Of a stretch of 64,000 bases of DNA, positions 19,544 through 29,109 are shown piece after piece. The stretch's first letter is position 1; each line of letters opens with the position of its first letter. Source of the stretch: Streptococcus uberis. Its GTDB lineage: Bacteria; Bacillota; Bacilli; Lactobacillales; Streptococcaceae. The position numbers and the translations under genes were made by a program. The stretch spans positions 1 through 64,000 of the forward strand of contig NZ_JRQN01000010.1 in the NCBI RefSeq assembly GCF_000785785.1, read 5' to 3'. The notes below the pieces were generated by a model. It searched no databases and had not been told where the DNA came from. It saw only the letters and a list, made by a program, of their open reading frames with translations.

Positions 19544-19597
19544 AAAAAGTGAAGACTATACTTTGTCTTCACTCTGAGATAGGTCATTTTTGACCTA
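19544..19597 (-). terminator. tandem terminators after yhaM
   Basis: Nearest the gene, GATAGGTCA/TGACCTATC (19576-19597). Beyond it AGTGAAGAC/GTCTTCACT followed by eight T residues on the minus strand (19541-19574). The second hairpin is the near-identical twin of that at 22-56. Confidence 0.75.
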
Positions 19598-19602
19598 TCT
19601 TT

Positions 19603-20541
19603 TTAATATTTCGGCTTATAGAAGGAACGATTATCCATTGCAAAAATTTTATTAGTCATCTCGCCTTCAGATACACGATTTAAAGCAGTGGTCATCATCA
19701 TCATATTTGCATCAATGTTATCAATCATATGAAGAATCTCCGCCTCTAGTATCCTTGGGCGTACTGGACTACCATACTCCAATTGACCATGATGACTCAA
19801 AATTAAATGGCGTAATACAATCACTTCTTCTTTAGTGTCATCAATACCAAGTTCATTGATGACCTTAGTAATTTCTTCATTAATCAATGAGATATGCCCA
19901 ATAAGATTACCTCGAATAGTATACTCAGTACGGTCTGGTCCAGTCAACTCGATGACCTTAGCCAAATCATGCAACATAATTCCAGCAAAAAGCAGACTCT
20001 TGTTCAAATTTGGATAGATATCACCAACACTATCAGCCAATCTTACCATTGTTGCCGTATGATACGCTAAACCCGACTCAAAGGCATGATGATTAGTCTT
20101 AGCAGCAGGATAAGTGTAGAATTCTTTATCATATTTACGATATAAAGAACGTACAATACGTTGCCAAGTCGCATTTTCAATTTTAAAGAGCATTTGTTCC
20201 AGATAGTCCTTTACTTCCGTAACGCTGACTGGGGCCTTTTCTTTAAAATCTTTCGGATTGTTTGGTTCGCCATCGCGCGTTTTACGTAAGGTTATCTGGT
20301 TAACTTGCGGCGTCCCATTATAAACTTCTCGTCTACCTTTCATGTAGACAATTTTACCAGCCACAAATTCCTCCACATTATAAGTTTGAGCATCCCAAAG
20401 ATTTCCCGAAATTTCACCAGAATCATCTTGAAATGTGAAAGCAATAAAATCCTTACCAGCTCTTGTTTTTCTGACTTCTGCAGATTTTATGAGGTAAAAG
20501 CCATCAAATAGCTGATCCTTTTTCATTTGATTAATCTTCAT
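19603..20541 (-). CDS. yhaM: 3'-5' exoribonuclease YhaM (Cbf1)
   Basis: 312 residues with an N-terminal OB-fold nucleic-acid-binding domain (about 10-95) and a C-terminal HD phosphohydrolase-type domain whose metal ligands appear as HHAFESGLAYHT, MLHDLAK, LSHHG and HMIDNIDA. Streptococcal Cbf1/YhaM trims a few bases from RNA 3' ends left by terminators. The start overlaps the end of rmuC by 11 bases, so translation is probably coupled. Confidence 0.9.
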   Translation of the reverse strand: MKINQMKKDQLFDGFYLIKSAEVRKTRAGKDFIAFTFQDDSGEISGNLWDAQTYNVEEFVAGKIVYMKGRREVYNGTPQVNQITLRKTRDGEPNNPKDFKEKAPVSVTEVKDYLEQMLFKIENATWQRIVRSLYRKYDKEFYTYPAAKTNHHAFESGLAYHTATMVRLADSVGDIYPNLNKSLLFAGIMLHDLAKVIELTGPDRTEYTIRGNLIGHISLINEEITKVINELGIDDTKEEVIVLRHLILSHHGQLEYGSPVRPRILEAEILHMIDNIDANMMMMTTALNRVSEGEMTNKIFAMDNRSFYKPKY

Positions 20542-21802
20542 TGTAATCCTCTTCTAAAATTGGCATATTCAATAATGCTTCTGTTTCTTTATCTTGGTAT
20601 GTTTCAACTTTGGCTAAGGCTCTAACAATAGCATTGGTTCTTGTTGAAATTAATTTATCAAGTGTTGAATTTGCAGTATTGATTTGCTTTTGTGCTTGAA
20701 CCAACATCCCACCAAATTTTTCAAATTCTACTTTTACATTGCCTAAAATCTTACTAATGTCGTCAGCATTTTTTTGTAAATTTAAAGTTTTAAAGCCAAC
20801 GGATAAGGAGTTTAATAGAGCAGATAAAGTTGACGGCCCAGCGACTACAATGTTATCTTCTCTGCGCAGTGCATCAAAAAAGGCTGCATTACGAACAACT
20901 TCTGAATAAAGTCCCTCTGTCGGTAAAAACATAATTCCAAAATTTGTTGTTTCTGGAGGATTGAGGTATTTTTTGTTGATATCTTTAGCAAATCGCTTAA
21001 TAGCTGCTAAAAGTGCCTTACGTGATAACTCAATCTGAACCTTGTCGGCAGTCTCATAAGCTTCTTCCAAACGATAGTAATCTTCCAAAGGAAACTTGGA
21101 ATCGATTGGTAGATAAATATAGTCCCCTTGAACATTGCCAGGTAATTTAACAGCATACTCCACGCGCTCTGTCGAACCCTTAACTGTCGGAAACTCACGT
21201 TCATATTGCTGAACAGTGAGGATATCTTCAATAATTTGCCCTAATTGCAGCTCCCCAAGAATTCCTCGTGTCTTAGTATTTGATAATACTTTGTTAAGCG
21301 TCCCAACATCTTTAGCAACACTGCGCATCTCGCCCAAGCCCTGGTTAACACTTTCCAACTGTTTAGATACCGTCTCAAATGAAACTTGCAGACGATTTTT
21401 GAGTGTCGCCTCCAACTTCTCCTCAACGGTATGACGCATCTCCTCCAAACGTTTTTCATTGGATTCTTGCATCTCTTTGACAGACTGACCCAGCTGATGT
21501 GAAATAGACTCTAAACGTTGGTCTGAGCGATCACGATTCTGCGTTAACTCTTGATGTAGCAATAGCTTTAAATCATTAAGTTGTTGAAAGAGGTCAGCTT
21601 GTTGCCGATTCATTAAACGCGTCACTTCAACAAGCTGACTTTTACTAAACATTTCTAGCTGATAGCTGAGCTGATCAGATAAATTATCAGCATTATTTTC
21701 TAAACTCTTACTAAGCTGATCTTGCAACTGTTGCACTTTAAAATATAGCCCAAGTGCAACGCCCAAAACTGCTAAAAGAATTAATAAGGTTAAAATATCC
21801 AC
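20531..21802 (-). CDS. rmuC: DNA recombination protein RmuC
   Basis: About 423 residues. One N-terminal membrane helix (ILTLLILLAVLGVALGLYF), a long coiled coil (about 25-190), then the RmuC nuclease-like domain with GILGELQLGQIIED and PIDSKFPLEDYYRL. The family limits rearrangements at inverted repeats; its enzymology is poorly known. I favour a GTG start at 21802, directly after the thiN stop with GGGAG upstream; an ATG at 21814 inside thiN is the alternative. Confidence 0.88.
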   Translation of the reverse strand: MDILTLLILLAVLGVALGLYFKVQQLQDQLSKSLENNADNLSDQLSYQLEMFSKSQLVEVTRLMNRQQADLFQQLNDLKLLLHQELTQNRDRSDQRLESISHQLGQSVKEMQESNEKRLEEMRHTVEEKLEATLKNRLQVSFETVSKQLESVNQGLGEMRSVAKDVGTLNKVLSNTKTRGILGELQLGQIIEDILTVQQYEREFPTVKGSTERVEYAVKLPGNVQGDYIYLPIDSKFPLEDYYRLEEAYETADKVQIELSRKALLAAIKRFAKDINKKYLNPPETTNFGIMFLPTEGLYSEVVRNAAFFDALRREDNIVVAGPSTLSALLNSLSVGFKTLNLQKNADDISKILGNVKVEFEKFGGMLVQAQKQINTANSTLDKLISTRTNAIVRALAKVETYQDKETEALLNMPILEEDYNED

Positions 21803-21803
21803 C

Positions 21804-22436
21804 CTATCTCCCATCTTTACTCTGAATAACAATTAGATAGCCACTTGAGATAGTGACTTCTATGGGATGCCCTGAAAATTCATTACTTGAATACATTTTC
21901 TTTTTAAAAAAATTAGAGCTATTTAAATCATATTTGGCACCCGAAATGGTTAGATCCTGATCTGCATCTGCCATAAAAGCAACATAGGTCATTTCAGGAT
22001 CTGCATCGATGATATGAGAACCACAAGGTTTGTATGAAACGGAGTTTTGCTGATCTCTTAGAGTAATCTGCATCATAAAGGGTGCAATCTCAGGATCACT
22101 TGGTAAGAAGATATTGGACATGAGATGGTCTAAGCGACCACCAAAGGCACCAAAAATCGTCACCTGAGCATCTGGATACTGGGCAAATACTGTTTTTAAT
22201 GCCAACTCTGTATCTGTATCATTCTTTTCAGCAGAAGATCTGATAACTTTTTTTGCCTTCTCTTTTATATTCGTAAATTCTTGGGGAGAAACTGAATCAA
22301 AATCGCCAACGGCAATTTCAATCGGCAGCGCATGCTTTAGTAAGAATAGATTGCCCCTATCAATGCCAACAAATAAGTCAAAATCTGTTTGGTAGTAGGA
22401 CAATTCTCCCCCAGCAAAAAGAGCAATTTTAGTCAT
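21804..22436 (-). CDS. thiN: thiamine diphosphokinase
   Basis: 210 residues. It pyrophosphorylates thiamine to the cofactor thiamine diphosphate using ATP. Seen motifs are the N-terminal FVGIDRG, the metal-binding VGDFDS, EKNDTDTELAL and FGAFGGRLDHLMSN, all typical of the family. It overlaps rpe by 8 bases and abuts rmuC, within a tightly packed rsgA-rpe-thiN-rmuC-yhaM operon. Confidence 0.92.
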   Translation of the reverse strand: MTKIALFAGGELSYYQTDFDLFVGIDRGNLFLLKHALPIEIAVGDFDSVSPQEFTNIKEKAKKVIRSSAEKNDTDTELALKTVFAQYPDAQVTIFGAFGGRLDHLMSNIFLPSDPEIAPFMMQITLRDQQNSVSYKPCGSHIIDADPEMTYVAFMADADQDLTISGAKYDLNSSNFFKKKMYSSNEFSGHPIEVTISSGYLIVIQSKDGR

Positions 22437-23091
22437 TTAAAGCCTTTCTTAAGGTTTGGACTTGGCTAACCAAATCATTTGCTTTGAAGAGGTATGAGCC
22501 AGCTACAAAAACGTTTGCTCCTGCTTCTTTGCAGGCCGCGATTGTTTTGTTGTCGACACCGCCGTCAACTTCAATATCAAAATGCAAACCTTTTTCCTGA
22601 CGCATTTTTGCTACAGCCGTAACTTTTCTTAAGCAATCAGAAATGAAAGCTTGTCCGCCAAAACCTGGATTGACGGTCATTATTAAGACTTGGTCAACTA
22701 AAGCAAGGACTGGTTCAAGTGCCTCAACTGGTGTTCCGGGATTAATGACAACGCCCGCTTTCATACCAGCAGCTTTGATTTTTTGGAGTGCCCCATGGAT
22801 GTGCTGTGTGCTTTCCGTATGGATTGTCATTATATCTGCCCCAGCTTGTGCATAAGCATCCACATAACGCTCAGGATTAACAACCATTAAATGACAGTCG
22901 AAAACTAATTTGCTGTGCTTGCGTAAACTAGCAACAACATCTGACCCAAAGCTAATATTGGGTACAAATTGCCCATCCATAATATCAATATGAACATATT
23001 CTGCATCTGTTTCTTCAATGCGTTTTAGCTCCTTGGCAAAATTAGCATAGTCAGCAGCTAAAATCGATGGCGCAATTTTATAGTTTGTCAT
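22429..23091 (-). CDS. rpe: ribulose-phosphate 3-epimerase
   Basis: 220 residues, a TIM barrel interconverting ribulose-5-phosphate and xylulose-5-phosphate. It has SILAADYANF at the N-terminus, VHIDIMDGQFVPNISFG, FDCHLMV, MTVNPGFGGQ and DIEVDGG, which hold the catalytic aspartates and metal-binding histidines. It starts 8 bases after rsgA, an arrangement conserved in Firmicutes. Confidence 0.95.
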   Translation of the reverse strand: MTNYKIAPSILAADYANFAKELKRIEETDAEYVHIDIMDGQFVPNISFGSDVVASLRKHSKLVFDCHLMVVNPERYVDAYAQAGADIMTIHTESTQHIHGALQKIKAAGMKAGVVINPGTPVEALEPVLALVDQVLIMTVNPGFGGQAFISDCLRKVTAVAKMRQEKGLHFDIEVDGGVDNKTIAACKEAGANVFVAGSYLFKANDLVSQVQTLRKALND

Positions 23092-23099
23092 GGGGAATC

Positions 23100-23972
23100 C
23101 TACTTTCTTTTAATTACTTTTTTAAATGTTTCACGACGATTTTCAATTTCACTTAGAAATTGCAGGTAATTGTCATACCGCTTTTGCCATATATCTCCTT
23201 CAAGAACGGCCTCTTTGACAGCACAATTTGGTTCGTGACGATGACTACATGATCTAAATTTACAGGCATGACTAAAATGACGAATTTCGGGAAAAGCCTC
23301 ACTGAGATCTTCTGCATTATCAATCTCATAATCCAAGGATGAAAATCCTGGAGTATCAGCAATTTTCCCACCATTGACATTATAGAAACTAATAGCACGC
23401 GTTGTATGACGTCCACGTCCTAAACTATCCGAAATTTCTCCCGTTTCTAAAGCTAATTCCGGTGAGATTTTATTTAACAAAGTTGACTTACCAACTCCTG
23501 TTTGTCCCATAAATACTGTTACTTTACCAGCCAAAAGGGGTAACAGATCCTCCATAGTCAATACAAAGTCATAACCAATTGCTTGATAACGTCTACTAAT
23601 TGATTCAATTGAAGAGAAATCAGCTAACAAATCCATTTTAGACATATAAATTATTGGTTTAATCCCTTTATGTTCTAAGAGCACCAAAAAGCGGTCAAGT
23701 AAGTTACTATTAAACTCTGGTTCTTTGACCGACATGATAACAACTGCTTGATCTATATTTACGATTGGTGGTCGGACTAAGCTATTTTTACGCTCGTCAA
23801 TTGACAAGATATAACCTTCGGATTGGTCGTCAGCGGTAAATTCAACCCAGTCACCAACATAGGGGGTTTGCCCCTTTTTTCTAAAATTTCCTCTAGCTCG
23901 CGTTTGATAGACGTGATTTTCTGATTCAACATAGTAAAATCCGGCCAGCGACTTAACAATTCTTCCTTGCAA
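23100..23972 (-). CDS. rsgA: small ribosomal subunit biogenesis GTPase RsgA
   Basis: 290 residues with an N-terminal OB-fold, then a circularly permuted GTPase domain in the order G4 (MSKMDLL, about 118-124), G1 (GQTGVGKST) and G3 (DTPGFSS), and a C-terminal zinc site [14 protein letters not shown]. It acts late in 30S maturation. The start is TTG with AAAGGAG seven bases upstream. It normally adjoins rsmA in streptococci; here an 8-kb block separates them. Confidence 0.94.
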   Translation of the reverse strand: MQGRIVKSLAGFYYVESENHVYQTRARGNFRKKGQTPYVGDWVEFTADDQSEGYILSIDERKNSLVRPPIVNIDQAVVIMSVKEPEFNSNLLDRFLVLLEHKGIKPIIYMSKMDLLADFSSIESISRRYQAIGYDFVLTMEDLLPLLAGKVTVFMGQTGVGKSTLLNKISPELALETGEISDSLGRGRHTTRAISFYNVNGGKIADTPGFSSLDYEIDNAEDLSEAFPEIRHFSHACKFRSCSHRHEPNCAVKEAVLEGDIWQKRYDNYLQFLSEIENRRETFKKVIKRK

Positions 23973-24169
23973 TGAGACTCCTTTTAATCATGTGATAGCT
24001 CTATTGTAACAGATTTCAAACCTTATTTCAGCAGATTGCCTTCAAAAAATAAGTGACTTTTCTTAACCTCACTCCTATTTTTTTAAGAAAGCAATCGGAC
24101 ATAGATAGAAGCAATGTTAGCTTTCCAAAGCAAAAAGTTGTTTTCTGTGAAAATTTTGATTCATTAATT

Positions 24170-24197
24170 TTGACTTTCCGTAAAATAGGTATAAAAT
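24170..24197 (+). promoter_or_regulatory. promoter of the MFS exporter gene
   Basis: TTGACT (24170-24175) and TAAAAT (24192-24197) with a 16-base spacer, about 33 bases before the start codon. Confidence 0.5.
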
Positions 24198-24229
24198 AGA
24201 GAAATGTATTTTTGAGAAAGAGAGAAAAA

Positions 24230-25732
24230 ATGACTAAAACAGAAACTTTTGATATTCATGGTAAAACCTTTAACCGAAGTGCTATGATTATGCTTTTATT
24301 AATAGCCACCTTTGCTGGGGTATTAAACCAGACCAGTCTAGGCACAGCTATTCCAACACTGATGACTAGTTTTGACATTAGTTTGGCTAGGGCTCAAGAA
24401 GCAACCACTTGGTTTCTACTAGCAAATGGGATTATGATTCCTGTTTCTGCTTTTTTAACCACGCGCTTTTCAACCAAATGGTTATTCTTTTCAGCTTATG
24501 CTATCCTCGTGACTGGTTTACTGATGTCTGCACTTGCTCCGTCATCCAACTGGTTAATTTTTCTCATTGGGCGAATCATTCAGGCCTGTGCAGTTGGTAT
24601 CACAATGCCATTAATGCAAGTCGTTATGGTTAATGTCTTTCCGCCTGAACAACGCGGAGCAGCCATGGGCTTAAATGGACTTGTAGTCGGCCTAGCTCCA
24701 GCAATTGGTCCAACTTTCGCAGGTTGGGTCTTAAAACATGACTTTGTTCTTTGGGGACATGAGCTCAGCTGGCGTGCTATTTTTGTTTTGCCATTAGTGA
24801 TTTTGACAATCGCTTTGCTATTAACACCATTCTTAATCAAAGATGTTGTGCCAAACAAACCAATGAAACTAGATAGCCCATCCCTTATGTTATCAATCCT
24901 TGGATTTGGAATCTTCCTCTGGGGCTTCACCAATGTTGCTAGCTATGGTTGGGGTGATGGTCTTTATGTCCTGACTCCGATCGCAATTGGAACGACAATC
25001 ATTGCAATCTTTATTCGCCGCCAATTAACATTGACTGACCCATTCTTAGATATTCGTGTCTTTAAAGTGAAGCAGTTTTCCGTAACAACTGCAGCTATCG
25101 GCCTCTCAATGATGGCTATGATGGGGGTAGAGATGATGTTGCCCCTTTACTTGCAAAATGTTCACGGTCTGACTGCTCTTGACTCTGGTTTAGTCCTTTT
25201 ACCAGGTGCACTGATGATGGGGATTGTTAGTCCCATTGCAGGTAGTGTCTATGATAAAGTTGGTGCTCGCCGACTTGCCCTTATTGGTTTTATCATCTTA
25301 GGAATCGGGACTATTCCCTTTATTTACTTAACAGCCTCAACACCTGACCATTTCATTACGATGCTTTATGCTGTGAGAATGTTTGGTATCGCAATGGTAA
25401 TGATGCCATTAACAGCCTCATCAATGAGTGCCTTGCCACCACACGAAGCAGCACATGGTACCGCAGCTAATAACACTGCACGCCAAATTGCATCAGCTAT
25501 TGTTGTTGCCCTTTTATCAAGCGTGACACAAAACATCATTACCAATAATAAACCTGCAAAAGCGCTTTCAACAGAGAATCCCTTGCATTATTCTGAAAAA
25601 ATGATTGAAGCTAGCTTAAAAGGTTTCCATACTTCATTTGCTATCGGCTTTGCTTTTGCTGTTATTGGATTTATTGTTTCACTGATGCTTCGTAAGGGAA
25701 AAATTATCGAAAAAGAAGAGAAGGCATTATAG
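24230..25732 (+). CDS. EmrB/QacA-type multidrug MFS transporter (DHA2, 14 helices)
   Basis: 500 residues, strongly hydrophobic, with the pattern of a 14-helix drug:proton antiporter. It has the DHA2 motif A-like segment RFSTKWLFFSAY, the motif C-like region GLAPAIGPTFAGWVL and the second-half motif LLPGALMMGIVSPIAGSVYDKVG. The ATG at 24230 follows an AAGAGAG site; an upstream in-frame TTG is less likely. The next gene, one base away, encodes a DUF4811 protein, the usual partner of this lactic-acid-bacterial exporter subfamily. The drug profile is not predictable. Confidence 0.85.
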   Translation: MTKTETFDIHGKTFNRSAMIMLLLIATFAGVLNQTSLGTAIPTLMTSFDISLARAQEATTWFLLANGIMIPVSAFLTTRFSTKWLFFSAYAILVTGLLMSALAPSSNWLIFLIGRIIQACAVGITMPLMQVVMVNVFPPEQRGAAMGLNGLVVGLAPAIGPTFAGWVLKHDFVLWGHELSWRAIFVLPLVILTIALLLTPFLIKDVVPNKPMKLDSPSLMLSILGFGIFLWGFTNVASYGWGDGLYVLTPIAIGTTIIAIFIRRQLTLTDPFLDIRVFKVKQFSVTTAAIGLSMMAMMGVEMMLPLYLQNVHGLTALDSGLVLLPGALMMGIVSPIAGSVYDKVGARRLALIGFIILGIGTIPFIYLTASTPDHFITMLYAVRMFGIAMVMMPLTASSMSALPPHEAAHGTAANNTARQIASAIVVALLSSVTQNIITNNKPAKALSTENPLHYSEKMIEASLKGFHTSFAIGFAFAVIGFIVSLMLRKGKIIEKEEKAL

Positions 25733-25733
25733 A

Positions 25734-26450
25734 ATGATTATACTTATTATTTGTTTAGCAACGGTTCTAACCTTTATCAGCTGGATGTATATTGACAAAG
25801 CTATTCTCCGTTATAGCCTTGGCTTTCTTTCTATTCTTTTCTTAGCTGGTTCAATTGGGGTTTTAACCAACCATTTTACCAACCATACCGGCATGGTAAG
25901 CCAAATGAAAACCACAACTAAGCCAATTTATTCTGCGGGTAGTGATTCATTACCCTTTGGTATTCTTATTTATAAGGAACTAGGAACTAAAGCTGATAGC
26001 CAGGTCCTTGTCTTTCGTGATAAGCCATCTGATAAGGAAGCGACAGCGCATTATATTCCAAATAAAAAACAGATCTCTGAAGCTATCAAGAAGACCGCAA
26101 CTTATCAACTAGCCGATGTCGATCAGGCTCAGGCCCTTATTACGACAAAACGGTATGTTTGGAAATCTCCGTTTTATAAGTTTCTCTTTGGCATAGGTGG
26201 TGAAAATGGTCTATTAATCTCACAAAGCGTTTTAGTTAAGATTCCAAAAGACACCTGGCTTAGCTTGACACCTGAGGAAGCGAATCGTTTGAAAGAATTA
26301 GCACCAAAGTTACAAGCGGCCAATCAAGCTAAATTCAAAGCTGATCCTAATGCGGCAATGCAGATGAAACTATTACAAGAAAAGCACCCTAAACAATTCA
26401 TTCAACTTCAGATTAAGACCATTAAAGAGGCTTTAGCTGAGGACAAGTAA
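25734..26450 (+). CDS. DUF4811 membrane protein, partner of the MFS exporter
   Basis: 238 residues. Two N-terminal membrane helices (about 1-18 and 25-46) precede an extracytoplasmic or cytoplasmic domain rich in Lys and Gln with QAQALITTKRYVWKSPFYKFLFG. It matches DUF4811 proteins that follow DHA2 exporters in lactobacilli and streptococci. GAGAAGG lies nine bases before the ATG. The function is not known; its fixed position suggests a role in exporter assembly or regulation. Confidence 0.7.
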   Translation: MIILIICLATVLTFISWMYIDKAILRYSLGFLSILFLAGSIGVLTNHFTNHTGMVSQMKTTTKPIYSAGSDSLPFGILIYKELGTKADSQVLVFRDKPSDKEATAHYIPNKKQISEAIKKTATYQLADVDQAQALITTKRYVWKSPFYKFLFGIGGENGLLISQSVLVKIPKDTWLSLTPEEANRLKELAPKLQAANQAKFKADPNAAMQMKLLQEKHPKQFIQLQIKTIKEALAEDK

Positions 26451-26452
26451 CG

Positions 26453-26482
26453 ACAAAAGAGAATCTACGGATTCTCTTTTGT
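26453..26482 (+). terminator. terminator after the DUF4811 gene
   Basis: ACAAAAGAGAATC and GATTCTCTTTTGT pair around a tiny loop just after the stop codon, with T residues inside and after the right arm. Confidence 0.75.
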
Positions 26483-26529
26483 TATGAATTAGAGGAAGAT
26501 TTAGGGTTCTTACTTTTTTCAATCACTGC

Positions 26530-28083
26530 CTAATAGAGCAATACTTGAGTGATTAACATGCCGCCACCAAAAATGAGAAGGAATGCGACCACTGGCCACA
26601 CAAATTTTAGCCAGTGTGAATATTTCATGTCTAACATTTGAAGTGTGGCCATAACTAAACCTGTTGGGGCTAAAAAGAGCATGGCGTATTGGCCAAATTG
26701 ATAAGCCATAACAACGACAAATCTTGGAATGCCAACTGTATCTGCTAAAGGTGCTAAAATTGGCATGGATAGCACAGCTAATCCTGATGAAGAGGGCACT
26801 ACAAACCCAAGGAAGAAGAAAATAATTAACATAACGATGATGAATATTGGACCACTAACATGAGAAGCTAGTTTTGAGGCCGAAAAAAGCATGGTATCTG
26901 AAATATTCCCTTGGTTCAAGATAATATTTATCCCTCTAGCAAGACCAATAATTAATGATACGCCTACTAAGCTTGAAGCTCCTGCTACAAATTCATCAAC
27001 AACGACTTTTTCACCAACTCCATTAGGCCCTGTAGCAGTTAGTAACATGATAACAATTGTAATTGCTAAGAATGAGGAAGCCATGGTTGGGAACCACCAA
27101 CCTTGTGACATAACCCCCCAAACCATTAACGGAAATGACACAACAAATAATATAAGAATGAGTTTTTGTCTGATGGTGAAACTAGCATTTGCTGATCCCC
27201 CATCCACACTCCACTTCTCATAAAATTCTTCACGGTCGTCATAAGAATATGAGAAAGTTGGATTAGCTTTTACTTTTTTAGCATACCAATAGAGATAGCC
27301 GACGACAAAAATCGCTCCGCAAATACAGCCAAAAGTACGCCAGCCCAACCCTTCAGTGAAACTGATACCTGCCGCATTTGAGGCAATAACAGATGAGAAT
27401 GGATTAATTGTCGAGAATGATGTCCCTACTGAACTTGCTAGGAAAATAGCTCCGACACAAATAATTGAATCATAGCCCATCGCTAAAAAGACAGGGACTA
27501 AAATAGGATAAAAAGCGACCGCTTCTTCTTCAATACCACAGAGGGTACCACCTACTACCATTAAAATTGAAACAAGGAAAATTAACAGAAACTCACGACC
27601 TTTGGTTTTTTTAGTCAGTGCAATCAGACCGGATTCAAAAGCGCCACTCCGACGGACAACACCAATCATACCACCTAAAACCATAATAAATACCATGATA
27701 TCGACTGCTTCAATAGTCCCATTTACCATACTTGTCGTGATATCTCCAATACCTGCAGGACTTGATTTTAGACGTTTGTAAGTATTTGGAACTGAAATTG
27801 GTTTACTGATAGCACCAGAGGTAAATTCTTTAATGTTGATTTTAACACCAATTTTATCTAAACTGTTTTGACTAGCTTCTAATTTAGAAACTTTCCCAGA
27901 TGGCTCAGTAATATTTAATTTTTCTGTCGAGGAATCATAAACGAGTTTAGCATAGGATCCTGAAGGGATAACATGTGTTGCAATAACGGCAATAATCGTT
28001 AGAACAAACAATATCGTAAATGCCCCTGGCATTCTAAGTCCTTTTTTTACTGGGCTACTATTATTTTTTTTACTCTCTAACAT
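26530..28083 (-). CDS. YfcC/ArcD-type basic amino acid antiporter
   Basis: 517 residues with about 12 hydrophobic helices. It belongs to the YfcC (DcuC-related) family: FTILFVLTIIAVIATHVIPSG at the N-terminus, GGMIGVVRRSGAFESGL, and PSSSGLAVLSMPILAPLAD in the C-terminal half. Family members in streptococcal arginine-deiminase clusters exchange arginine or citrulline with ornithine. Being last in an operon with ornithine carbamoyltransferase and carbamate kinase, it probably carries citrulline/ornithine or a related pair; this is inference. Confidence 0.75.
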   Translation of the reverse strand: MLESKKNNSSPVKKGLRMPGAFTILFVLTIIAVIATHVIPSGSYAKLVYDSSTEKLNITEPSGKVSKLEASQNSLDKIGVKINIKEFTSGAISKPISVPNTYKRLKSSPAGIGDITTSMVNGTIEAVDIMVFIMVLGGMIGVVRRSGAFESGLIALTKKTKGREFLLIFLVSILMVVGGTLCGIEEEAVAFYPILVPVFLAMGYDSIICVGAIFLASSVGTSFSTINPFSSVIASNAAGISFTEGLGWRTFGCICGAIFVVGYLYWYAKKVKANPTFSYSYDDREEFYEKWSVDGGSANASFTIRQKLILILFVVSFPLMVWGVMSQGWWFPTMASSFLAITIVIMLLTATGPNGVGEKVVVDEFVAGASSLVGVSLIIGLARGINIILNQGNISDTMLFSASKLASHVSGPIFIIVMLIIFFFLGFVVPSSSGLAVLSMPILAPLADTVGIPRFVVVMAYQFGQYAMLFLAPTGLVMATLQMLDMKYSHWLKFVWPVVAFLLIFGGGMLITQVLLY

Positions 28084-28127
28084 AAGAGTTCTCCTTTAGT
28101 GGACTGACTATTTTTGATACAAAATAA

Positions 28128-28161
28128 GGGTGTGATATGTCATCTAAACCACCTCACACCC
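28128..28161 (-). terminator. intercistronic hairpin between arcC and the antiporter
   Basis: GGGTGTGA and TCACACCC form an 8-bp GC-rich stem with an 18-base loop between the two genes. It may attenuate or protect the mRNA; the T run is weak. Confidence 0.4.
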
Positions 28162-28167
28162 AAGATA

Positions 28168-29100
28168 TTATTTGGTTATCCTTGTTCCGAGATTGCCTGT
28201 TAGAGCATCCTCTAATCCTTCCAATGATGTAATAATAGCTTCACCTTGTGGATTTTCGTCTAGGAAACTTAAGCATGCGATAATTTTTGGAAGCATGCTT
28301 CCTTTAGCAAACTCTCCATTTTTAACGTGGTCGATGATATCATGTGTTGTGACCGATTTTAATGCTTCTTGATTTTCTTTACCAAAATGAACATAAACAT
28401 AATCAACAGCTGTCAAAATAATCAGTTGATCAGCATCCAATTTTCCAGCTAATAACGCACTGGATTTATCTTTATCAATAACAGCTGGAACCCCTTGATA
28501 AGCTCCTGCTTCATTTTTGATAACTGGAACCCCACCGCCTCCACCAGCAACAACTAAAGTTCCTGTCTCAATGAGGTTTTTAATACTTTTAAGTTCTAAA
28601 ATTGTAATTGGATCCGGCGAAGCAACGACACGTCTATAGCCTCTTCCAGCATCTTCTACAAAAGTATAGCCTTTTTCTTTTGCAATCTTTTCAGCAGTTT
28701 CCTTATCGTAGAAACTCCCAATTGGCTTAGTCAGATCTTCAAAAGCTGGATCGGTAGGATTAACCTCAATTTGAGTGACAACAGTTGCTACTTCTTTGTC
28801 CATACCTTCACTTTGCAATTCATTCAGCAAACTCTGTTGCATGTGATAGCCAATATACCCTTGACTCATGGCACCACATTCTGGAAACGGAAAATGAGCA
28901 CCAATTCCATTTTCAGCTGCATAATTCATTCCTAAATTAATGGCACCTACTTGCGGTCCATTGCCATGACTAATGACAACTTCATGCCCTTGTTTTATTA
29001 AAGAAATGAGAGATTTTGAGGTCTTTTTTACCAGCAGTAATTGCTCCTCTGGTGAATTCCCAAGGGCATTTCCTCCAAGTGCTACTACAATTTTTGACAT
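28168..29100 (-). CDS. arcC: carbamate kinase
   Basis: 310 residues. It transfers phosphate from carbamoyl phosphate to ADP, the ATP-yielding last step of arginine/citrulline breakdown. Visible are VALGGNAL at the N-terminus, [10 protein letters not shown] (39-ish onward), [12 protein letters not shown], the GGGGGVPV phosphate loop and [10 protein letters not shown]. It follows the ornithine carbamoyltransferase by 9 bases. Confidence 0.94.
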   Translation of the reverse strand: MSKIVVALGGNALGNSPEEQLLLVKKTSKSLISLIKQGHEVVISHGNGPQVGAINLGMNYAAENGIGAHFPFPECGAMSQGYIGYHMQQSLLNELQSEGMDKEVATVVTQIEVNPTDPAFEDLTKPIGSFYDKETAEKIAKEKGYTFVEDAGRGYRRVVASPDPITILELKSIKNLIETGTLVVAGGGGGVPVIKNEAGAYQGVPAVIDKDKSSALLAGKLDADQLIILTAVDYVYVHFGKENQEALKSVTTHDIIDHVKNGEFAKGSMLPKIIACLSFLDENPQGEAIITSLEGLEDALTGNLGTRITK

Positions 29101-29109
29101 AAGAACCTC

